NCBI RefSeq assembly: GCF_004358345.1
Contig: NZ_CP037952.1
Coordinates: forward strand, 1,984,001-2,048,000
Reading direction: 5' to 3'
DNA from: Parashewanella spongiae
Lineage (GTDB): Bacteria; Pseudomonadota; Gammaproteobacteria; Enterobacterales; Shewanellaceae
Length of the DNA stretch: 64,000 nucleotides
The notes under the pieces were generated by a model. That model saw nothing but the letters and a program-made list of their open reading frames with translations. It was not told the DNA's origin and searched no databases. Position numbers and translations under genes: made by a program. Below, piece after piece: positions 1 through 9,530 of this stretch (positions are counted from its first letter, which is position 1; the number at the start of each line of letters is the position of its first letter).

Positions 1-482
1 CGATTCTTTGTTGGTAGTGTATTGAGCTGATGAGAAATATCACCCAAGTAATAATCAATCACGAAACGGTTGTCATCAAACTTTAATCGTTGGCACCCTA
101 AAATATCTAAAAGAGAAATATTCCTAAATGTGTTACTGGTTGATGTCCAAGCAGGATCTGGAATTTGCAGTAGTTCACTAATTATGGTTTTATCTTGAAC
201 ACCGCCAAACACCTTAGCGTTGATCTGAATCTGTCCGGCCTTCTTCTCAGGTAAATTCTGTTGTAAAAAATATAAACAGAGTAGCTCGACAATAGTTTGT
301 GATCCAAAGAAGCCGAGAACAATCGGCTGATTGCGAACGAGCAGTTGGCTTTGAAATGTAAATAGTTGTTCAGCGTAATTAGGCGTTGAAGGGTATAGTT
401 GACGAAAGTGCTTGATAATAGCATCTGGATAGCGCTTAATTTGTGCGGTTTTATTGTTATCGATGTGAAAAGTCAAAGGCAT
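1..482 (-). CDS. mnmC: MnmC, tRNA mnm5s2U34 biosynthesis bifunctional protein, N-terminal part (runs off the window)
   Basis: The complement is open from an ATG at 482 to the window edge, so only the first ~160 residues are present. The best recognisable stretch is GCQRLKFDDNRFVIDYYLGD, which follows the MnmC methyltransferase pattern GCxRLxxDxxRxxxDxxxGDI. MnmC finishes the mnm5s2U34 wobble modification of certain tRNAs. Its position divergent from fabB is the arrangement known from E. coli and relatives, which supports the call. Oddly, the place where the family has its SAM-binding GFGTG loop reads LGFFGSQT, so the methyltransferase half is diverged. An in-frame stop lies just upstream of the ATG, so this start is the only sensible one. 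No clear Shine-Dalgarno was seen. Confidence 0.6.
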   Translation of the reverse strand, partial: MPLTFHIDNNKTAQIKRYPDAIIKHFRQLYPSTPNYAEQLFTFQSQLLVRNQPIVLGFFGSQTIVELLCLYFLQQNLPEKKAGQIQINAKVFGGVQDKTIISELLQIPDPAWTSTSNTFRNISLLDILGCQRLKFDDNRFVIDYYLGDISHQLNTLPTKN

Positions 483-733
483 ACCCAATTCGTCTACTGC
501 AATATGTTTATTTTACCCATGGATATGGAAAGCTGACCACTTAATAAAAGGAAAACAGCTACTATTGTCGCAGAAAAATGGGTGCCAATGCCAAATCGCA
601 CAGATAATAAGCGATATTTCAAAAGGTGAAGGTGCGGTAAGACTGCAAAAATTTAGTTTTACAATAAGTACTTAAAATTCTCGCTGAATCAATATCAGCG
701 TGGGTTGGTATAGACAAAATGGATAGTTAACAA

Positions 734-1945
734 ATGAAAAGAGTCGTCATTAGCGGTATTGGTGTTGTTTCAAGCATTGGTAACAATAAACAAGAAGTCA
801 CAGAATCATTAAAAGCTGGCCGTAGTGGTATAACTCACTCTGAGCAATTCGTAGAAATGAAACTGCGTAGCAATGTGTGGGGGAAAGTTAACATTAATCC
901 TGCCGATCACATTGACCGTAAAGCTTTTCGTTTTATGGGCGATGCAGCAGCATACTCCTACATTGCAATGAAAGAAGCGATTGAAGATGCACAGTTGACA
1001 GAAGAACAAGTCAGTGATCCAAGAGTTGGTTTGGTGACAGGTTCAGGTGGCGCTTCATCAGCTTGCCAAGTGCGTTCAGCCGATACATTACGTGAACGTG
1101 GAATTAAGCGTGTAGGCCCTTATATTGTGCCAAAAATTATGGCCAGTACCACCAGTGCCTGTTTAGCGACTCCATTTAAAATCAAAGGTGTTAACTATTC
1201 TATCAGTTCAGCTTGTGCAACGAGTGCACACTGTATTGGGCACGCTGTCGAGCTTATTCAGCTTGGCAAACAAGATATGGTATTTGCTGGTGGCGGTGAA
1301 GAATTAGACTGGACATCGGCCATGGGTTTTGATGCTATGGGCGCGTTATCAACTAAGTATAACGACACACCAGAAAGAGCCTCACGTACTTATGATGCTG
1401 ATCGTGATGGCTTTGTGATTTCAAGTGGTGGCGGTATCGTTGTCGTTGAAGAACTTGAACATGCCTTGGCACGTGGTGCAAAAATTTATGCTGAAGTAGT
1501 AGGTTATGGCGCGTCTTCTGACGGTTATGACATGGTTGCTCCGTCAGGTGAAGGCGCTGTGCGTTGTATGCAAATGGCACTTGCTGATGTAGATACTCCT
1601 GTTGACTACGTAAATACACATGGTACATCGACTCCAGTGGGTGACGTGCGTGAACTTGAAGCCATCAAAGAAGTGTTCGGTAATGATTGCCCTGCGATTG
1701 CATCAACTAAGTCGCTGACGGGTCATGCACTTGGAGCAGCAGGTGTACATGAAGCAATTTACAGCATGTTGATGATGGAAAATAGCTTTATTGCACCAAG
1801 CATTAACGTTGAAAATGTAGATGAAGCGGCAGCTGGCCTACCGATCGTTACAGAATACCGTGAAGCTGAACTGAATACTGTTATGAGTAATAGTTTTGGT
1901 TTCGGTGGTACAAACGCTTCACTTGTTATGAAAAAGTATAAGTAG
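734..1945 (+). CDS. fabB: 3-oxoacyl-[acyl-carrier-protein] synthase I (KAS I)
   Basis: Full-length 403-residue beta-ketoacyl-ACP synthase that condenses malonyl-ACP with acyl-ACP in type II fatty-acid synthesis and is needed for unsaturated fatty acids. The thiolase-fold catalytic triad is visible: the nucleophile Cys161 in [10 protein letters not shown], His296 in [12 protein letters not shown] and His331 in the [12 protein letters not shown] loop. The C-terminal glycine-rich [12 protein letters not shown] is also intact. The length matches FabB. It is transcribed away from mnmC, with ~250 bp between the two genes for both promoters. It ends in a GC-rich hairpin and looks like a single-gene unit. 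This is core chromosome, not part of the transposon. Confidence 0.95.
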   Translation: MKRVVISGIGVVSSIGNNKQEVTESLKAGRSGITHSEQFVEMKLRSNVWGKVNINPADHIDRKAFRFMGDAAAYSYIAMKEAIEDAQLTEEQVSDPRVGLVTGSGGASSACQVRSADTLRERGIKRVGPYIVPKIMASTTSACLATPFKIKGVNYSISSACATSAHCIGHAVELIQLGKQDMVFAGGGEELDWTSAMGFDAMGALSTKYNDTPERASRTYDADRDGFVISSGGGIVVVEELEHALARGAKIYAEVVGYGASSDGYDMVAPSGEGAVRCMQMALADVDTPVDYVNTHGTSTPVGDVRELEAIKEVFGNDCPAIASTKSLTGHALGAAGVHEAIYSMLMMENSFIAPSINVENVDEAAAGLPIVTEYREAELNTVMSNSFGFGGTNASLVMKKYK

Positions 1946-1958
1946 TTATACTTTCAGG

Positions 1959-1985
1959 CGCCCTCAGTCTATGGGGGCGTTATTT
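1959..1985 (+). terminator. Intrinsic terminator of fabB
   Basis: CGCCC at 1959-1963 pairs with GGGCG at 1975-1979 around a short loop, followed by TTATTT. It lies 13 bp after the fabB stop. The rest of 1986-2200 shows no gene. Confidence 0.6.
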
Positions 1986-2201
1986 CATTAGGTTATTCGT
2001 TCTATTCATGCTTATTTCTCATGAGTTGCATGTAATTTTACGCTAAATTCTTAAACTTGATACTTTCTTGCCTATTTTCAACTTGCTGTCATGCAAAGAG
2101 CAATGATTAAAGATAAAGTCCCGCAAGCGTTCCTTGACATTTATTTTTTAAAGATATTGCCCATTTGTTACGCGATCAACACAGTCTAAGTTAATCTTTG
2201 C

Positions 2202-2230
2202 TTGAACCGTATCGTTTGATTGTGGATAAT
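2202..2230 (+). promoter_or_regulatory. Sigma-70 promoter of ffs
   Basis: TTGAAC at 2202-2207 and GATAAT at 2225-2230 are separated by exactly 17 bp. Transcription would begin near 2237, giving a short 5' leader before the mature SRP RNA at about 2268. Confidence 0.65.
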
Positions 2231-2267
2231 GCATGCGTTCTTTAAAGTAATTCTTAAAGAAATCTAT

Positions 2268-2375
2268 GGTGACTCTAGGGTCCCTTCGCAATGATAATTC
2301 GTGAACTCGGCCAGATCCGGAAGGAAGCAACCGCAGCGAATGACTCATGTGCCGGAGTGTGGCTCTAGAGGAACC
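2268..2375 (+). ncRNA. ffs: 4.5S signal recognition particle RNA (bacterial small type)
   Basis: A ~108-nt gene whose ends pair (GGT..ACTCTAG at the 5' end with CTCTAGAG..ACC at the 3' end). It carries the diagnostic Ffh-binding apex CCGGAAGGAAGCAACC (GGAA tetraloop plus conserved AGCA internal loop). SRP RNA scaffolds Ffh for co-translational membrane targeting. A promoter lies upstream and a terminator overlaps its 3' end. The apical stretch is the target of the transposon's atypical guide RNA, and the element inserted just beyond the gene so the RNA stays intact. Confidence 0.93.
2311..2344 (+). other. Protospacer (2313-2344) with CC PAM (2311-2312) inside ffs, used as transposon attachment site
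   Basis: The atypical spacer at 11601-11630 aligns with 2313-2342 without gaps, matching 20 of 30 bases. Mismatches are at 4, 6, 12, 18, 21, 24, 26, 27, 28 and 30. Positions 6, 12, 18, 24 and 30 are the flipped-out bases not paired in type I-F Cascade, so about 20 of 25 pairing positions match. The 5' CC PAM is the I-F preference. The transposon starts 51 bp past the protospacer, within the usual I-F3 insertion distance. Confidence 0.85.
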
Positions 2376-2396
2376 TCCAAAACTTCCTCTTTTTTT
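2367..2396 (+). terminator. Intrinsic terminator of ffs, target of the transposon insertion
   Basis: AGAGGAA at 2367-2373 pairs with TTCCTCT at 2384-2390 and is followed by a T-run that runs into the transposon end. The 5-bp target duplication is TTTTT (2391-2395), so the insertion leaves a T-tract behind the hairpin. Confidence 0.7.
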
Positions 2397-2465
2397 GTCG
2401 CTTTCAACATAAGTTGTCATTATTTTCAGGAAAAGCTGTCGAGTTTTCAGGAAAAACTGTCATAA
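2396..2465 (+). repeat. Att-proximal (right) transposon end with three TnsB binding sites
   Basis: After the terminal TGTCG there are three direct 18-bp repeats: CAACATAAGTTGTCATTA (2405-2422), CAGGAAAAGCTGTCGAGT (2427-2444) and CAGGAAAAACTGTCATAA (2448-2465). They are spaced 21-22 bp apart. They are the reverse complement of the repeats at the distal end. Confidence 0.85.
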
Positions 2466-2576
2466 CGTTAATTCTAAATTAACTTCAGATTAAGATTTAC
2501 GAAAAGCTCTCAAAAAAATTGAGTTTATCCGATAAGCGTTCAGTATGTGATCTTCAGTTAGTTGAAGGTGAGCGCT

Positions 2577-5030
2577 ATGCCTATATCGCGTCGAAATATT
2601 AGTCACTCAAGAGTTAAAAATCTTTCTAAGCTCTCTAACTTCAAAAATCCTAACAGTGAAAAACGAATTGCTGAGTCTCACAATGAATTTTTAGCTGCTC
2701 ATTTTCTGAATTATTTTCCTATTGTTAAGTCTTTCCAGTTCCAGCCATTAGCTTTTGATTATGAAAATCAAGATGAAATACATTCATACACTAGTGATTT
2801 TCTAGTAGAACTAGAAACAGGAAAATTTGTTTATATAGAAGTAAAAGAAGAGAAAGCATTATATTCAGAAGACTTTAAATCAATTTTTGAAGCTAAAAGA
2901 GCAGCTGCAAGACAGTTAAATAAAGAATTAATTCTTATTACAGAGAACCAGTACAACATCCCTCCTCGAATAGACAATATAAAATCTCTTTTGAACGTTG
3001 GAGGTTTTTGGGCTGACGACAATATATCTAACCTAGTGGTTGGTATAGTAAAAAAAAGTGAAACGATCGATATAGAGGGTATTGCTTATCATTTAAGTCA
3101 ATTTTCTAGAGAGGAAATCTTTAAAGCAATACGTATATTGATTCTAAAACGAGAGATATATTTTGATTTATCTAGTTCTGAACTCACATTTGATTCGAAA
3201 GTATCAAGCGATACTACGCAATACAATAATGCAGAGTTTTTCATTGATGAATTCGTTGAGTTTGATTTCAACAAAAAGCCGGCAAAAAATGAGGTGAAAT
3301 TATTTCCAAAAGATATGGATATTTTCCCTGAAAAGTATAAACAAGAAGCTCTAGCTAAGAAGCGCTATATTAAATGGGTTGAACGTAAGCTCGTAGGAAA
3401 GTGGACAGAAAAGAATATAAATTTACTTTTACATGAAATACCAAATTTTGGGGTTAATCCGACACCGTGTTCGAGAAGTATAATGCGTTGGAAAGATGCG
3501 TACACGAAAGGAAGTCGAAAACTAATAGCTCTTGTTCCCAAGCATGTGTCTAAAGGCAGGACTATTGCTGTCAGTGAACATGACGAGTTTATCGAACATG
3601 GAATCAGTAACTATCTAACTGAACTAAGATTATCAATTAATGAATGTTATAAGAAATATGAAACACAACTGCGAACTAATACCGACTTAGAACCTGTCAG
3701 TTATAATACTTTTAAGTTGCGCATAGATAAATTGCCTAAGTACGATGTTAAATGTGCGAGAGAAGGGAAAGCAGCTGCTGATATAGACTTTAACAATTAT
3801 GACGAACATTGCCCACCCAAAAGGCTTTACGAACAAGTAGAAATAGACCATACGGTATTGACTGTTATTTTGCTTGATTCTGAGTATTTATTTCCAATTG
3901 GTAGGCCAACCTTAACCGTTTTAATTGATAAATTAAGTCATTGTATTTGTGGTTTTTATGTTAGCTATGAACCTCCATCTTACAATAGTGCTAGGCAGGC
4001 AATTCTTCACAGTATCAAGCCTAAAGATTATATTAAAAACTTATATCCTTCGATAAAAAACGAGTGGAACTGTCACGGAAAAATTGAAAATTTGATAGTC
4101 GATAACGGTGCCGAATTTTGGAGTACCAATTTAGAGGTTGCTTGCGAGAATTGGATGAACATTCAGTTTAATCCTGTAGGGAAACCTTGGAAGAAGGCAT
4201 TTGTTGAGAGGTTTATTGGAACTACTTGCCGTGAATTTACTGCACGGTTTAAAGGAAAAACATTTTCTAATATTTTAGAGAAAATGAAATACGATCCTAA
4301 AAAAGATGCTGTCATGAGGTTTGATTTGTTTCTTGAGCTATTTCATAAGTGGATTATCGATGATTATCATCAAAGAGCAGACAGTAGATTCAAATACATT
4401 CCAAATGAGCTCTGGCAGAAAAATTATCTTAAAAGCCCAGTTTTAAAGTTAGATCAAGCTGAGGAAGAAAAACTGGAAAATGACTTCCTTTGTACTGAAT
4501 GGCGTGAGTGGCGAAAGGGTGGAATACATATATTTAATCTTCGTTATGATAGCGAATATCTTTCAAAGGTGAGAAAACAGTACGTTAAGGAAGGAAATGA
4601 TAAAAAACAGAAGATTTTAGTTAAATACTCTCCTGAAAATATTAATACTATTAGAATTTACATTGAAGACTTAGGTAAATACATCGAAGTCCCTTGTGTG
4701 GATAGCGTAGGTTATACAAAAGGTCTATCCCTATTTAATCATCAGGTAAACCTTAGAGTTCATCGAACTTACATTAAATCGAAAATTGATGTCGTGTCAT
4801 TAGCAGAAGTAAGAAAATATGTTAATGATCGTGTTGAAGAAGAAGAGGAGTTTGTAGAAAAGGGTAGAAAGAAGAACCTTTCGGCCAATAAAGCAAGATC
4901 GAGGTATAAATCAATAAACAGTAAAAACAGTATAAGTAAAAAAGACAATAAATTTGAAGATATTGAAAAAAGTGAAGATGCTTCACCTGAAGATTGGAAT
5001 AACTTCGCTGAAGGTTTGGAGGGTTTCTAA
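2577..5030 (+). CDS. tnsAB: TnsA-TnsB fusion transposase
   Basis: One polypeptide of ~817 residues combines both Tn7 strand-cleaving activities. The N-terminal ~200 residues are TnsA-like, a restriction-endonuclease fold with D74 (YTSDF) and E88-x-K90 (IEVKEE); TnsA cuts the 5' strands at the element ends. The rest is TnsB, a DDE transposase with D424 (VEIDHT), D509 (VDNGAEF) and E544 (FVERF), a DD(35)E spacing. The C-terminal ~60 residues are lysine- and serine-rich, as expected for the tail that contacts TnsC. The ATG at 2577 is preferred because AAGGTG lies just upstream; a TTG at 2562 is also in frame. The stop overlaps tnsC (TAATG). Natural TnsAB fusions are known in some I-F3 and I-B elements. 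Confidence 0.93.
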   Translation: MPISRRNISHSRVKNLSKLSNFKNPNSEKRIAESHNEFLAAHFLNYFPIVKSFQFQPLAFDYENQDEIHSYTSDFLVELETGKFVYIEVKEEKALYSEDFKSIFEAKRAAARQLNKELILITENQYNIPPRIDNIKSLLNVGGFWADDNISNLVVGIVKKSETIDIEGIAYHLSQFSREEIFKAIRILILKREIYFDLSSSELTFDSKVSSDTTQYNNAEFFIDEFVEFDFNKKPAKNEVKLFPKDMDIFPEKYKQEALAKKRYIKWVERKLVGKWTEKNINLLLHEIPNFGVNPTPCSRSIMRWKDAYTKGSRKLIALVPKHVSKGRTIAVSEHDEFIEHGISNYLTELRLSINECYKKYETQLRTNTDLEPVSYNTFKLRIDKLPKYDVKCAREGKAAADIDFNNYDEHCPPKRLYEQVEIDHTVLTVILLDSEYLFPIGRPTLTVLIDKLSHCICGFYVSYEPPSYNSARQAILHSIKPKDYIKNLYPSIKNEWNCHGKIENLIVDNGAEFWSTNLEVACENWMNIQFNPVGKPWKKAFVERFIGTTCREFTARFKGKTFSNILEKMKYDPKKDAVMRFDLFLELFHKWIIDDYHQRADSRFKYIPNELWQKNYLKSPVLKLDQAEEEKLENDFLCTEWREWRKGGIHIFNLRYDSEYLSKVRKQYVKEGNDKKQKILVKYSPENINTIRIYIEDLGKYIEVPCVDSVGYTKGLSLFNHQVNLRVHRTYIKSKIDVVSLAEVRKYVNDRVEEEEEFVEKGRKKNLSANKARSRYKSINSKNSISKKDNKFEDIEKSEDASPEDWNNFAEGLEGF

Positions 5031-6160
5031 TGGCTAGACTTTCTACAGAGCAATGCGTTTTACTTAAAAATTTCAAAAATGAATTTATTCCCCATGCTAT
5101 AGCTGAAACTATTCATGACGATTTCGAACGTTTGAGAGAGAATCATAGGTTAGGCGGCGAACAATTGTGCATGTTGATTTATGGCGACGAAGGAAGCGGA
5201 AAAAAATCTATTATAAAGGCTTATGAAGATAAATGTAAAAATGAAGAGGTTATTGATGAAGGGAAATTTAAAGTACCCGTTTTATTTTCTGAAGTGAAAC
5301 TGCCAATAACTGTGAACTCATTCTTTACGCAACTTCTTATAGATTTAGGTGAGTTCGCTGGGGCATATAGAAAAGCTGAGGGTAAGAATAAGAATAAGGA
5401 TATGAGTAAACAGCTAGAAGATATATTGAAAGAACGCCTTATAAAGCTTGAAACTGAACTCATTATAATTTACAAATTTGAACTGTTATTGCAATTTGAT
5501 AAAAAAATGAGGATAGATGAGCTTGCAAACCAATTAAAAAGCATGGCTCAAGAGCTTGGAATCCCTTTGGTGATCATCGGAATGCCATGTATCAAAAGGT
5601 TGATGTTAACTTCAGGATGGAGAAGCTATATTCATATTTGTCGGTTAATTCCATATTTCAAATTAAGTAATGAACTTGAAAAGGCATTTTACGTTAAGGT
5701 TATCAAGGGGCTTTCGAATAGAGCCCAAAAACTATTTTCTTTTGCACCAAAATTAGAGGATAAAAGCATTTCTTATCCTCTATTTGCTGTTTCGTCAGGA
5801 TGTTTTAGAACAATTAGAAACTATACTAATAAAGCTGTATTACTAGCAGTAAATGAAGGTGCTGAAGAATTGACAATAGAGCATTTTTCTAAAGTTTTCG
5901 AAAGGGATAATGAGTACCCGTTATTAGGAAAGGTTGATTCAACGAATGATGATTCCATGAAAAAGTTGAATGAAAGTATTAAAGATGAAAGGGACAAAAG
6001 AGATTCTATTAACCCTTTTAAAATATCTGTAGATAAACTAATGGTCAATGAGGTGATAGATTATGCAACTTATAAATATGACGAAGAGTCTGCTTCAGAA
6101 GTAAAATTTGACACTAGGTTTGCCGATAAAATTTCAATAAATGATTTATTGAGAAAATAA
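5030..6160 (+). CDS. tnsC: TnsC AAA+ transposition regulator with altered Walker B
   Basis: A 376-residue AAA+ protein that should polymerise on target DNA and link the TniQ-Cascade complex to TnsAB. Walker A is present as GDEGSGKKS (residues 52-60). The region PLVIIGMPCIKRL is the usual TnsC sensor strand (family GMP). The expected Walker B, normally hydrophobic stretch-DEF, reads LIIIYKFELLL, with Tyr148 and Lys149 (TAC AAA) where Asp-Glu is expected. This would impair ATP hydrolysis if the alignment is right. The start overlaps the tnsAB stop, so translation is coupled. The frame is otherwise intact to the stop. A poor Walker B could mean an inactive element, a sequencing artefact or an unusual regulator. 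Confidence 0.88.
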   Translation: MARLSTEQCVLLKNFKNEFIPHAIAETIHDDFERLRENHRLGGEQLCMLIYGDEGSGKKSIIKAYEDKCKNEEVIDEGKFKVPVLFSEVKLPITVNSFFTQLLIDLGEFAGAYRKAEGKNKNKDMSKQLEDILKERLIKLETELIIIYKFELLLQFDKKMRIDELANQLKSMAQELGIPLVIIGMPCIKRLMLTSGWRSYIHICRLIPYFKLSNELEKAFYVKVIKGLSNRAQKLFSFAPKLEDKSISYPLFAVSSGCFRTIRNYTNKAVLLAVNEGAEELTIEHFSKVFERDNEYPLLGKVDSTNDDSMKKLNESIKDERDKRDSINPFKISVDKLMVNEVIDYATYKYDEESASEVKFDTRFADKISINDLLRK

Positions 6161-6246
6161 TATCTAAGTGTTCAGGAAAATTAAGTTAATTTAATTGGGC
6201 TTTTTGCCTTAAAAGGTTAAGGATAAGTAAAAATTAGTGGTGCATT

Positions 6247-7440
6247 ATGAGATTTACAGTTCAAACCGAGCTGTTTAAGGATGAATCGCTTGAAAGTTAT
6301 TTGCTTAGATTAGCAGTTGATAATACGTACATTGATTACAGTGAGTTCGCTGACGTCATTGGCCGCTGGCTGGTCGATCATGATCATGAATTAGAAGGTG
6401 CATTTCCCTGTTCTTTAGACTTGGTCAATCTTTATCATGCTAAAGACAGTAGTATTTTTAGAGTACGAGCATTAAAACTCTTCGAAACCCTTACGAGCTT
6501 TAAACCTTCAACGTTATTATCTCAATCTCTTTTACGCACGAACTATAAATTCGCTCAATATACGGCATTAAAATTTGGTTCCAGCTTAATACCAAGAGTA
6601 ATGCTTCGAGAAAACAAAGCACCAATTCCTATTTGCCCACAATGCATAAAAGAGTCAGCTTATATAAGGCAATGCTGGCACTTAAAACCTTATACCTTTT
6701 GCCACAAGCATAATCTAAGGCTTCTCAATGAATGCCCTAAATGCGGCGACGAAATCAATTATATACGCTACGAAGTAATTGAAAAGTGTATATGCGGAGC
6801 TGACCTGTCAAAAATGGCAGCAGTACACGGAGATATTAAGTATCAGAAATGCATTAAAAATTTATTTAACGAAATAGAAGGCGACAAATCATCAGAAATA
6901 GGTAAGTTGCTTTGGTTTTCAAAGTATAAAAATATTGAGTTAGATGATACTGAATTACTCAATGAGTTTTATGATTATTTTGAATTCTGGCCCGCTACCT
7001 ATCTAAGCGAACTTGAGCAATTTGAATTAGGTGGAATTAACAAGCAAATAAGACCTTTCAACCAGACTCCAGTAAATGATATTTGGAAGGAACAAATAGC
7101 ACTGTCAAAATTGGCGTCCCCATTTAAACAGAACAATGAAGTATTGAAGGTGCTCTCAGAGTATTTTGTTGATCTTGTTTATCGATATCCTAAATCTGAA
7201 ACACTAAACCCTGCGGACACATTGCTTACAAAGTTAGAAGCATCAATTTTGTTGAGAACGCCTCTAGAGCAAGTGAATCGACTATTGAACGAGAACTATT
7301 TACATCGAGCTATTAAGCCAAAAAAACACGAAATAATAGAGCCGTTCAAACCGCTTTTGTATTTAAGGCAAGTCATTGAGCTAATGGAAGTAAGAGGAAT
7401 CAATCAAGCTTATTCTAATTTATATACAACAACTTGGTGA
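6247..7440 (+). CDS. tniQ: TniQ, target-selection adaptor of the I-F3 transposon
   Basis: A 397-residue TniQ-family protein. The N-terminal zinc-binding region shows CPQC, then CWHLKPYTFCHKH, then CPKCGD and CICGAD, the Cys/His pattern of TniQ. In I-F3 systems a TniQ dimer binds the Cas6 end of Cascade and recruits TnsC. The length agrees with I-F3 TniQ proteins. It lies 86 bp after tnsC; the gap contains a stray GTTCAGGAAAA resembling a TnsB half site. The stop overlaps the start region of cas8f, as in other I-F3 operons where tniQ is the first gene of the cas operon. Confidence 0.93.
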   Translation: MRFTVQTELFKDESLESYLLRLAVDNTYIDYSEFADVIGRWLVDHDHELEGAFPCSLDLVNLYHAKDSSIFRVRALKLFETLTSFKPSTLLSQSLLRTNYKFAQYTALKFGSSLIPRVMLRENKAPIPICPQCIKESAYIRQCWHLKPYTFCHKHNLRLLNECPKCGDEINYIRYEVIEKCICGADLSKMAAVHGDIKYQKCIKNLFNEIEGDKSSEIGKLLWFSKYKNIELDDTELLNEFYDYFEFWPATYLSELEQFELGGINKQIRPFNQTPVNDIWKEQIALSKLASPFKQNNEVLKVLSEYFVDLVYRYPKSETLNPADTLLTKLEASILLRTPLEQVNRLLNENYLHRAIKPKKHEIIEPFKPLLYLRQVIELMEVRGINQAYSNLYTTTW

Positions 7441-7445
7441 AAGCG

Positions 7446-9530
7446 ATGCTGACTATAAATGAGTTGTTAGAAATTGCTGATATTGAAGAGCGCAACAAAG
7501 CTATCAGGAGCAGACTTAGGCCTTTTCATGAGCCATTAAATGTTGACGGTTCTGAAAAAGAAATACTCATTGTGCTGTTAAATTTGGGTTACAGCTCAAA
7601 AGAACAAGTTGATTTGCTAGAGCAGAAGTCAGCACAACAATTTCTTAAAGGCGAAGAGCTTTTTGGAAAGACGATCTCTGAAGCTGAATGGATACATACG
7701 CACAATTTAAAGTATCCGGACATCAGAGTAAGTAAGCAAACAATTCGAGCGACCCTTCCTGAAGATGTAGAAGGCGTTTGCAGTAAAGATATCCTAGAAA
7801 GCATAGAGTTAGGTTGGTCTCATAATGCAACGTTTGTCGGTAAAGTAACACCATTAATTACAGAGTTTAAATGGCAAGGTAAAGTGACCTGTCTTATAAA
7901 TTTACTGTTAAGTGAGAGTGCCTTCTGGGTTAACTTGCTCATAACGTTAGGTGTCTCAAAAAGGTGGGTGAACCGAACTAAAATACAACTTGCAGATATA
8001 ACGGCAAATTCTTTTCCTGAAGAAGTAGATCGTTACTCTCCACAGTTAAGATTCTATAATCAACGAGGCTATGTATCAGTCACACCAGTTACAAACCATA
8101 AACTACTATCTGAAATACAAAAGCGTTGTTTTAATAAAGAATTTCGATGTCGTAAGGTCAAACATCCAAGGGCAACATGCGCAGGTCACTTGATAACATC
8201 ATTGGGCGGATACGTTTCAGTATTGGCTTACTATCCCGACAGAGGCTTTAATCGAAATATTAACCAGTATATTGACGACAAGACTGATAGTAACTTTTTT
8301 AATTCGAAGTACCTCAACAATCATAACTTCTTAGAGGCTTTAGGTGAGCTGGTTTTTTCACCGAAACGAGAAACGTTGAAGCTAACTCGCATTGCTAGGG
8401 TAGCAGCAATAAAGTCAATAAGGCAGACACTGTATTGGTGGTTAGCTAAAGCTACAGATTACAAAAAGCATGCGAATATATCATCGGATGTTTCTTCTAA
8501 CGCAAAGTTATTCAAAAGGTATTTGAATCAAGGCGAATCAAAGAATGAATTAGCGAGTGAGCTTAGTAACTTAATTCATGAGCAGTTAGCACAAGCTAAT
8601 CAAACAAAGCAGTTTGCATATCACTCTAAGCTAATATCACCAATTAAACGGCAACTCCAATTCTTACTAAAAAATAGAGCTAATAGTGAAACAGAGCAGC
8701 AAGAACAAAGAGTTTTTTATCTTCATCTAAAACGACTTAGGGTTGAAGATCTGGAAACCCTGAGTTGTCCATATTTATGGGGGATGCCTTCAATAATAGC
8801 TTTTGCTGGTTTTGCCCATAAATTTGAACTTAATTTAAAAAAGCTGGGTTTTCATAATATTCGAGTAATGGGGGTCGCTTGTTTTGTTCATTTATATCAA
8901 GTAACAGCTAAAACATCATTGCCTGCATATTCACATTTAAAGAAAGAAAAACAAAGTGATCAATTAAGGCCTACACGACCTGCTTTAGTTTCAGCGCCAA
9001 AGAGTCAAATGCTATTTGATTTGGTGTTAAGGCTTTGGAATGGAGGTAATGAGTACAATTTAGAAAGTTTACCTAATCCTGTACAGATAAGGGAAGCATT
9101 ACCCACTCGCTATGCAGGTGGAACTATTTTCCCAACAATCCGGAAGCTAGAGGAGCGATTTACGACCTCACATAACCTTACAGAGTTATTTAACTCTCTA
9201 AGCTTTATGCCAGCAAAAGGTTGTTGGCTATACCCATCTCAATTCAAAGTTCATTCATTAGATGAACTCCATAAGGCATTAGATACAGATTTGAATCTAA
9301 GACCAGTAGCTATTGGCTATCAGTATCTTGAAGAACCAAAGTATAGGGATGGTGGCATAAGTGAACTGCATTGCTATGCAGAAAACTTACTTGGCCTGAC
9401 TCGATGCACTAACAGTGTGGATGTTAGAGTTGGTGGAGCTCAAAGGTTTTTAAGAGAGGCGTTTTGGGCTCAAAAAACAACTGATTCTGAAGTGCTTATG
9501 GTTAAATCACGTTTCGAGTTTAAATTATGA
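7446..9530 (+). CDS. cas8f/cas5f: Cas8f-Cas5f fusion, large Cascade subunit
   Basis: About 694 residues, directly after tniQ and before cas7f, so both position and size identify the Cas8/Cas5 fusion typical of I-F3 Cascade. It should hold the crRNA 5' handle and read the CC PAM. The start is chosen at ATG 7446, with GGTGA upstream; an in-frame TTG at 7434 inside the end of tniQ is less likely. The gene ends in ATGA shared with cas7f. Sequence conservation in this family is low, so the call rests mainly on synteny and length. Confidence 0.88.
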   Translation: MLTINELLEIADIEERNKAIRSRLRPFHEPLNVDGSEKEILIVLLNLGYSSKEQVDLLEQKSAQQFLKGEELFGKTISEAEWIHTHNLKYPDIRVSKQTIRATLPEDVEGVCSKDILESIELGWSHNATFVGKVTPLITEFKWQGKVTCLINLLLSESAFWVNLLITLGVSKRWVNRTKIQLADITANSFPEEVDRYSPQLRFYNQRGYVSVTPVTNHKLLSEIQKRCFNKEFRCRKVKHPRATCAGHLITSLGGYVSVLAYYPDRGFNRNINQYIDDKTDSNFFNSKYLNNHNFLEALGELVFSPKRETLKLTRIARVAAIKSIRQTLYWWLAKATDYKKHANISSDVSSNAKLFKRYLNQGESKNELASELSNLIHEQLAQANQTKQFAYHSKLISPIKRQLQFLLKNRANSETEQQEQRVFYLHLKRLRVEDLETLSCPYLWGMPSIIAFAGFAHKFELNLKKLGFHNIRVMGVACFVHLYQVTAKTSLPAYSHLKKEKQSDQLRPTRPALVSAPKSQMLFDLVLRLWNGGNEYNLESLPNPVQIREALPTRYAGGTIFPTIRKLEERFTTSHNLTELFNSLSFMPAKGCWLYPSQFKVHSLDELHKALDTDLNLRPVAIGYQYLEEPKYRDGGISELHCYAENLLGLTRCTNSVDVRVGGAQRFLREAFWAQKTTDSEVLMVKSRFEFKL

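Noticed and set aside
2148-2420. Minus-strand frame across ffs
   Set aside because: It is antisense to a structured RNA gene and crosses the transposon junction.
6161-6246. A possible internal transposon end between tnsC and tniQ
   Set aside because: Only one half-site (GTTCAGGAAAA) is present, with no terminal TGTCG and no repeat partner.
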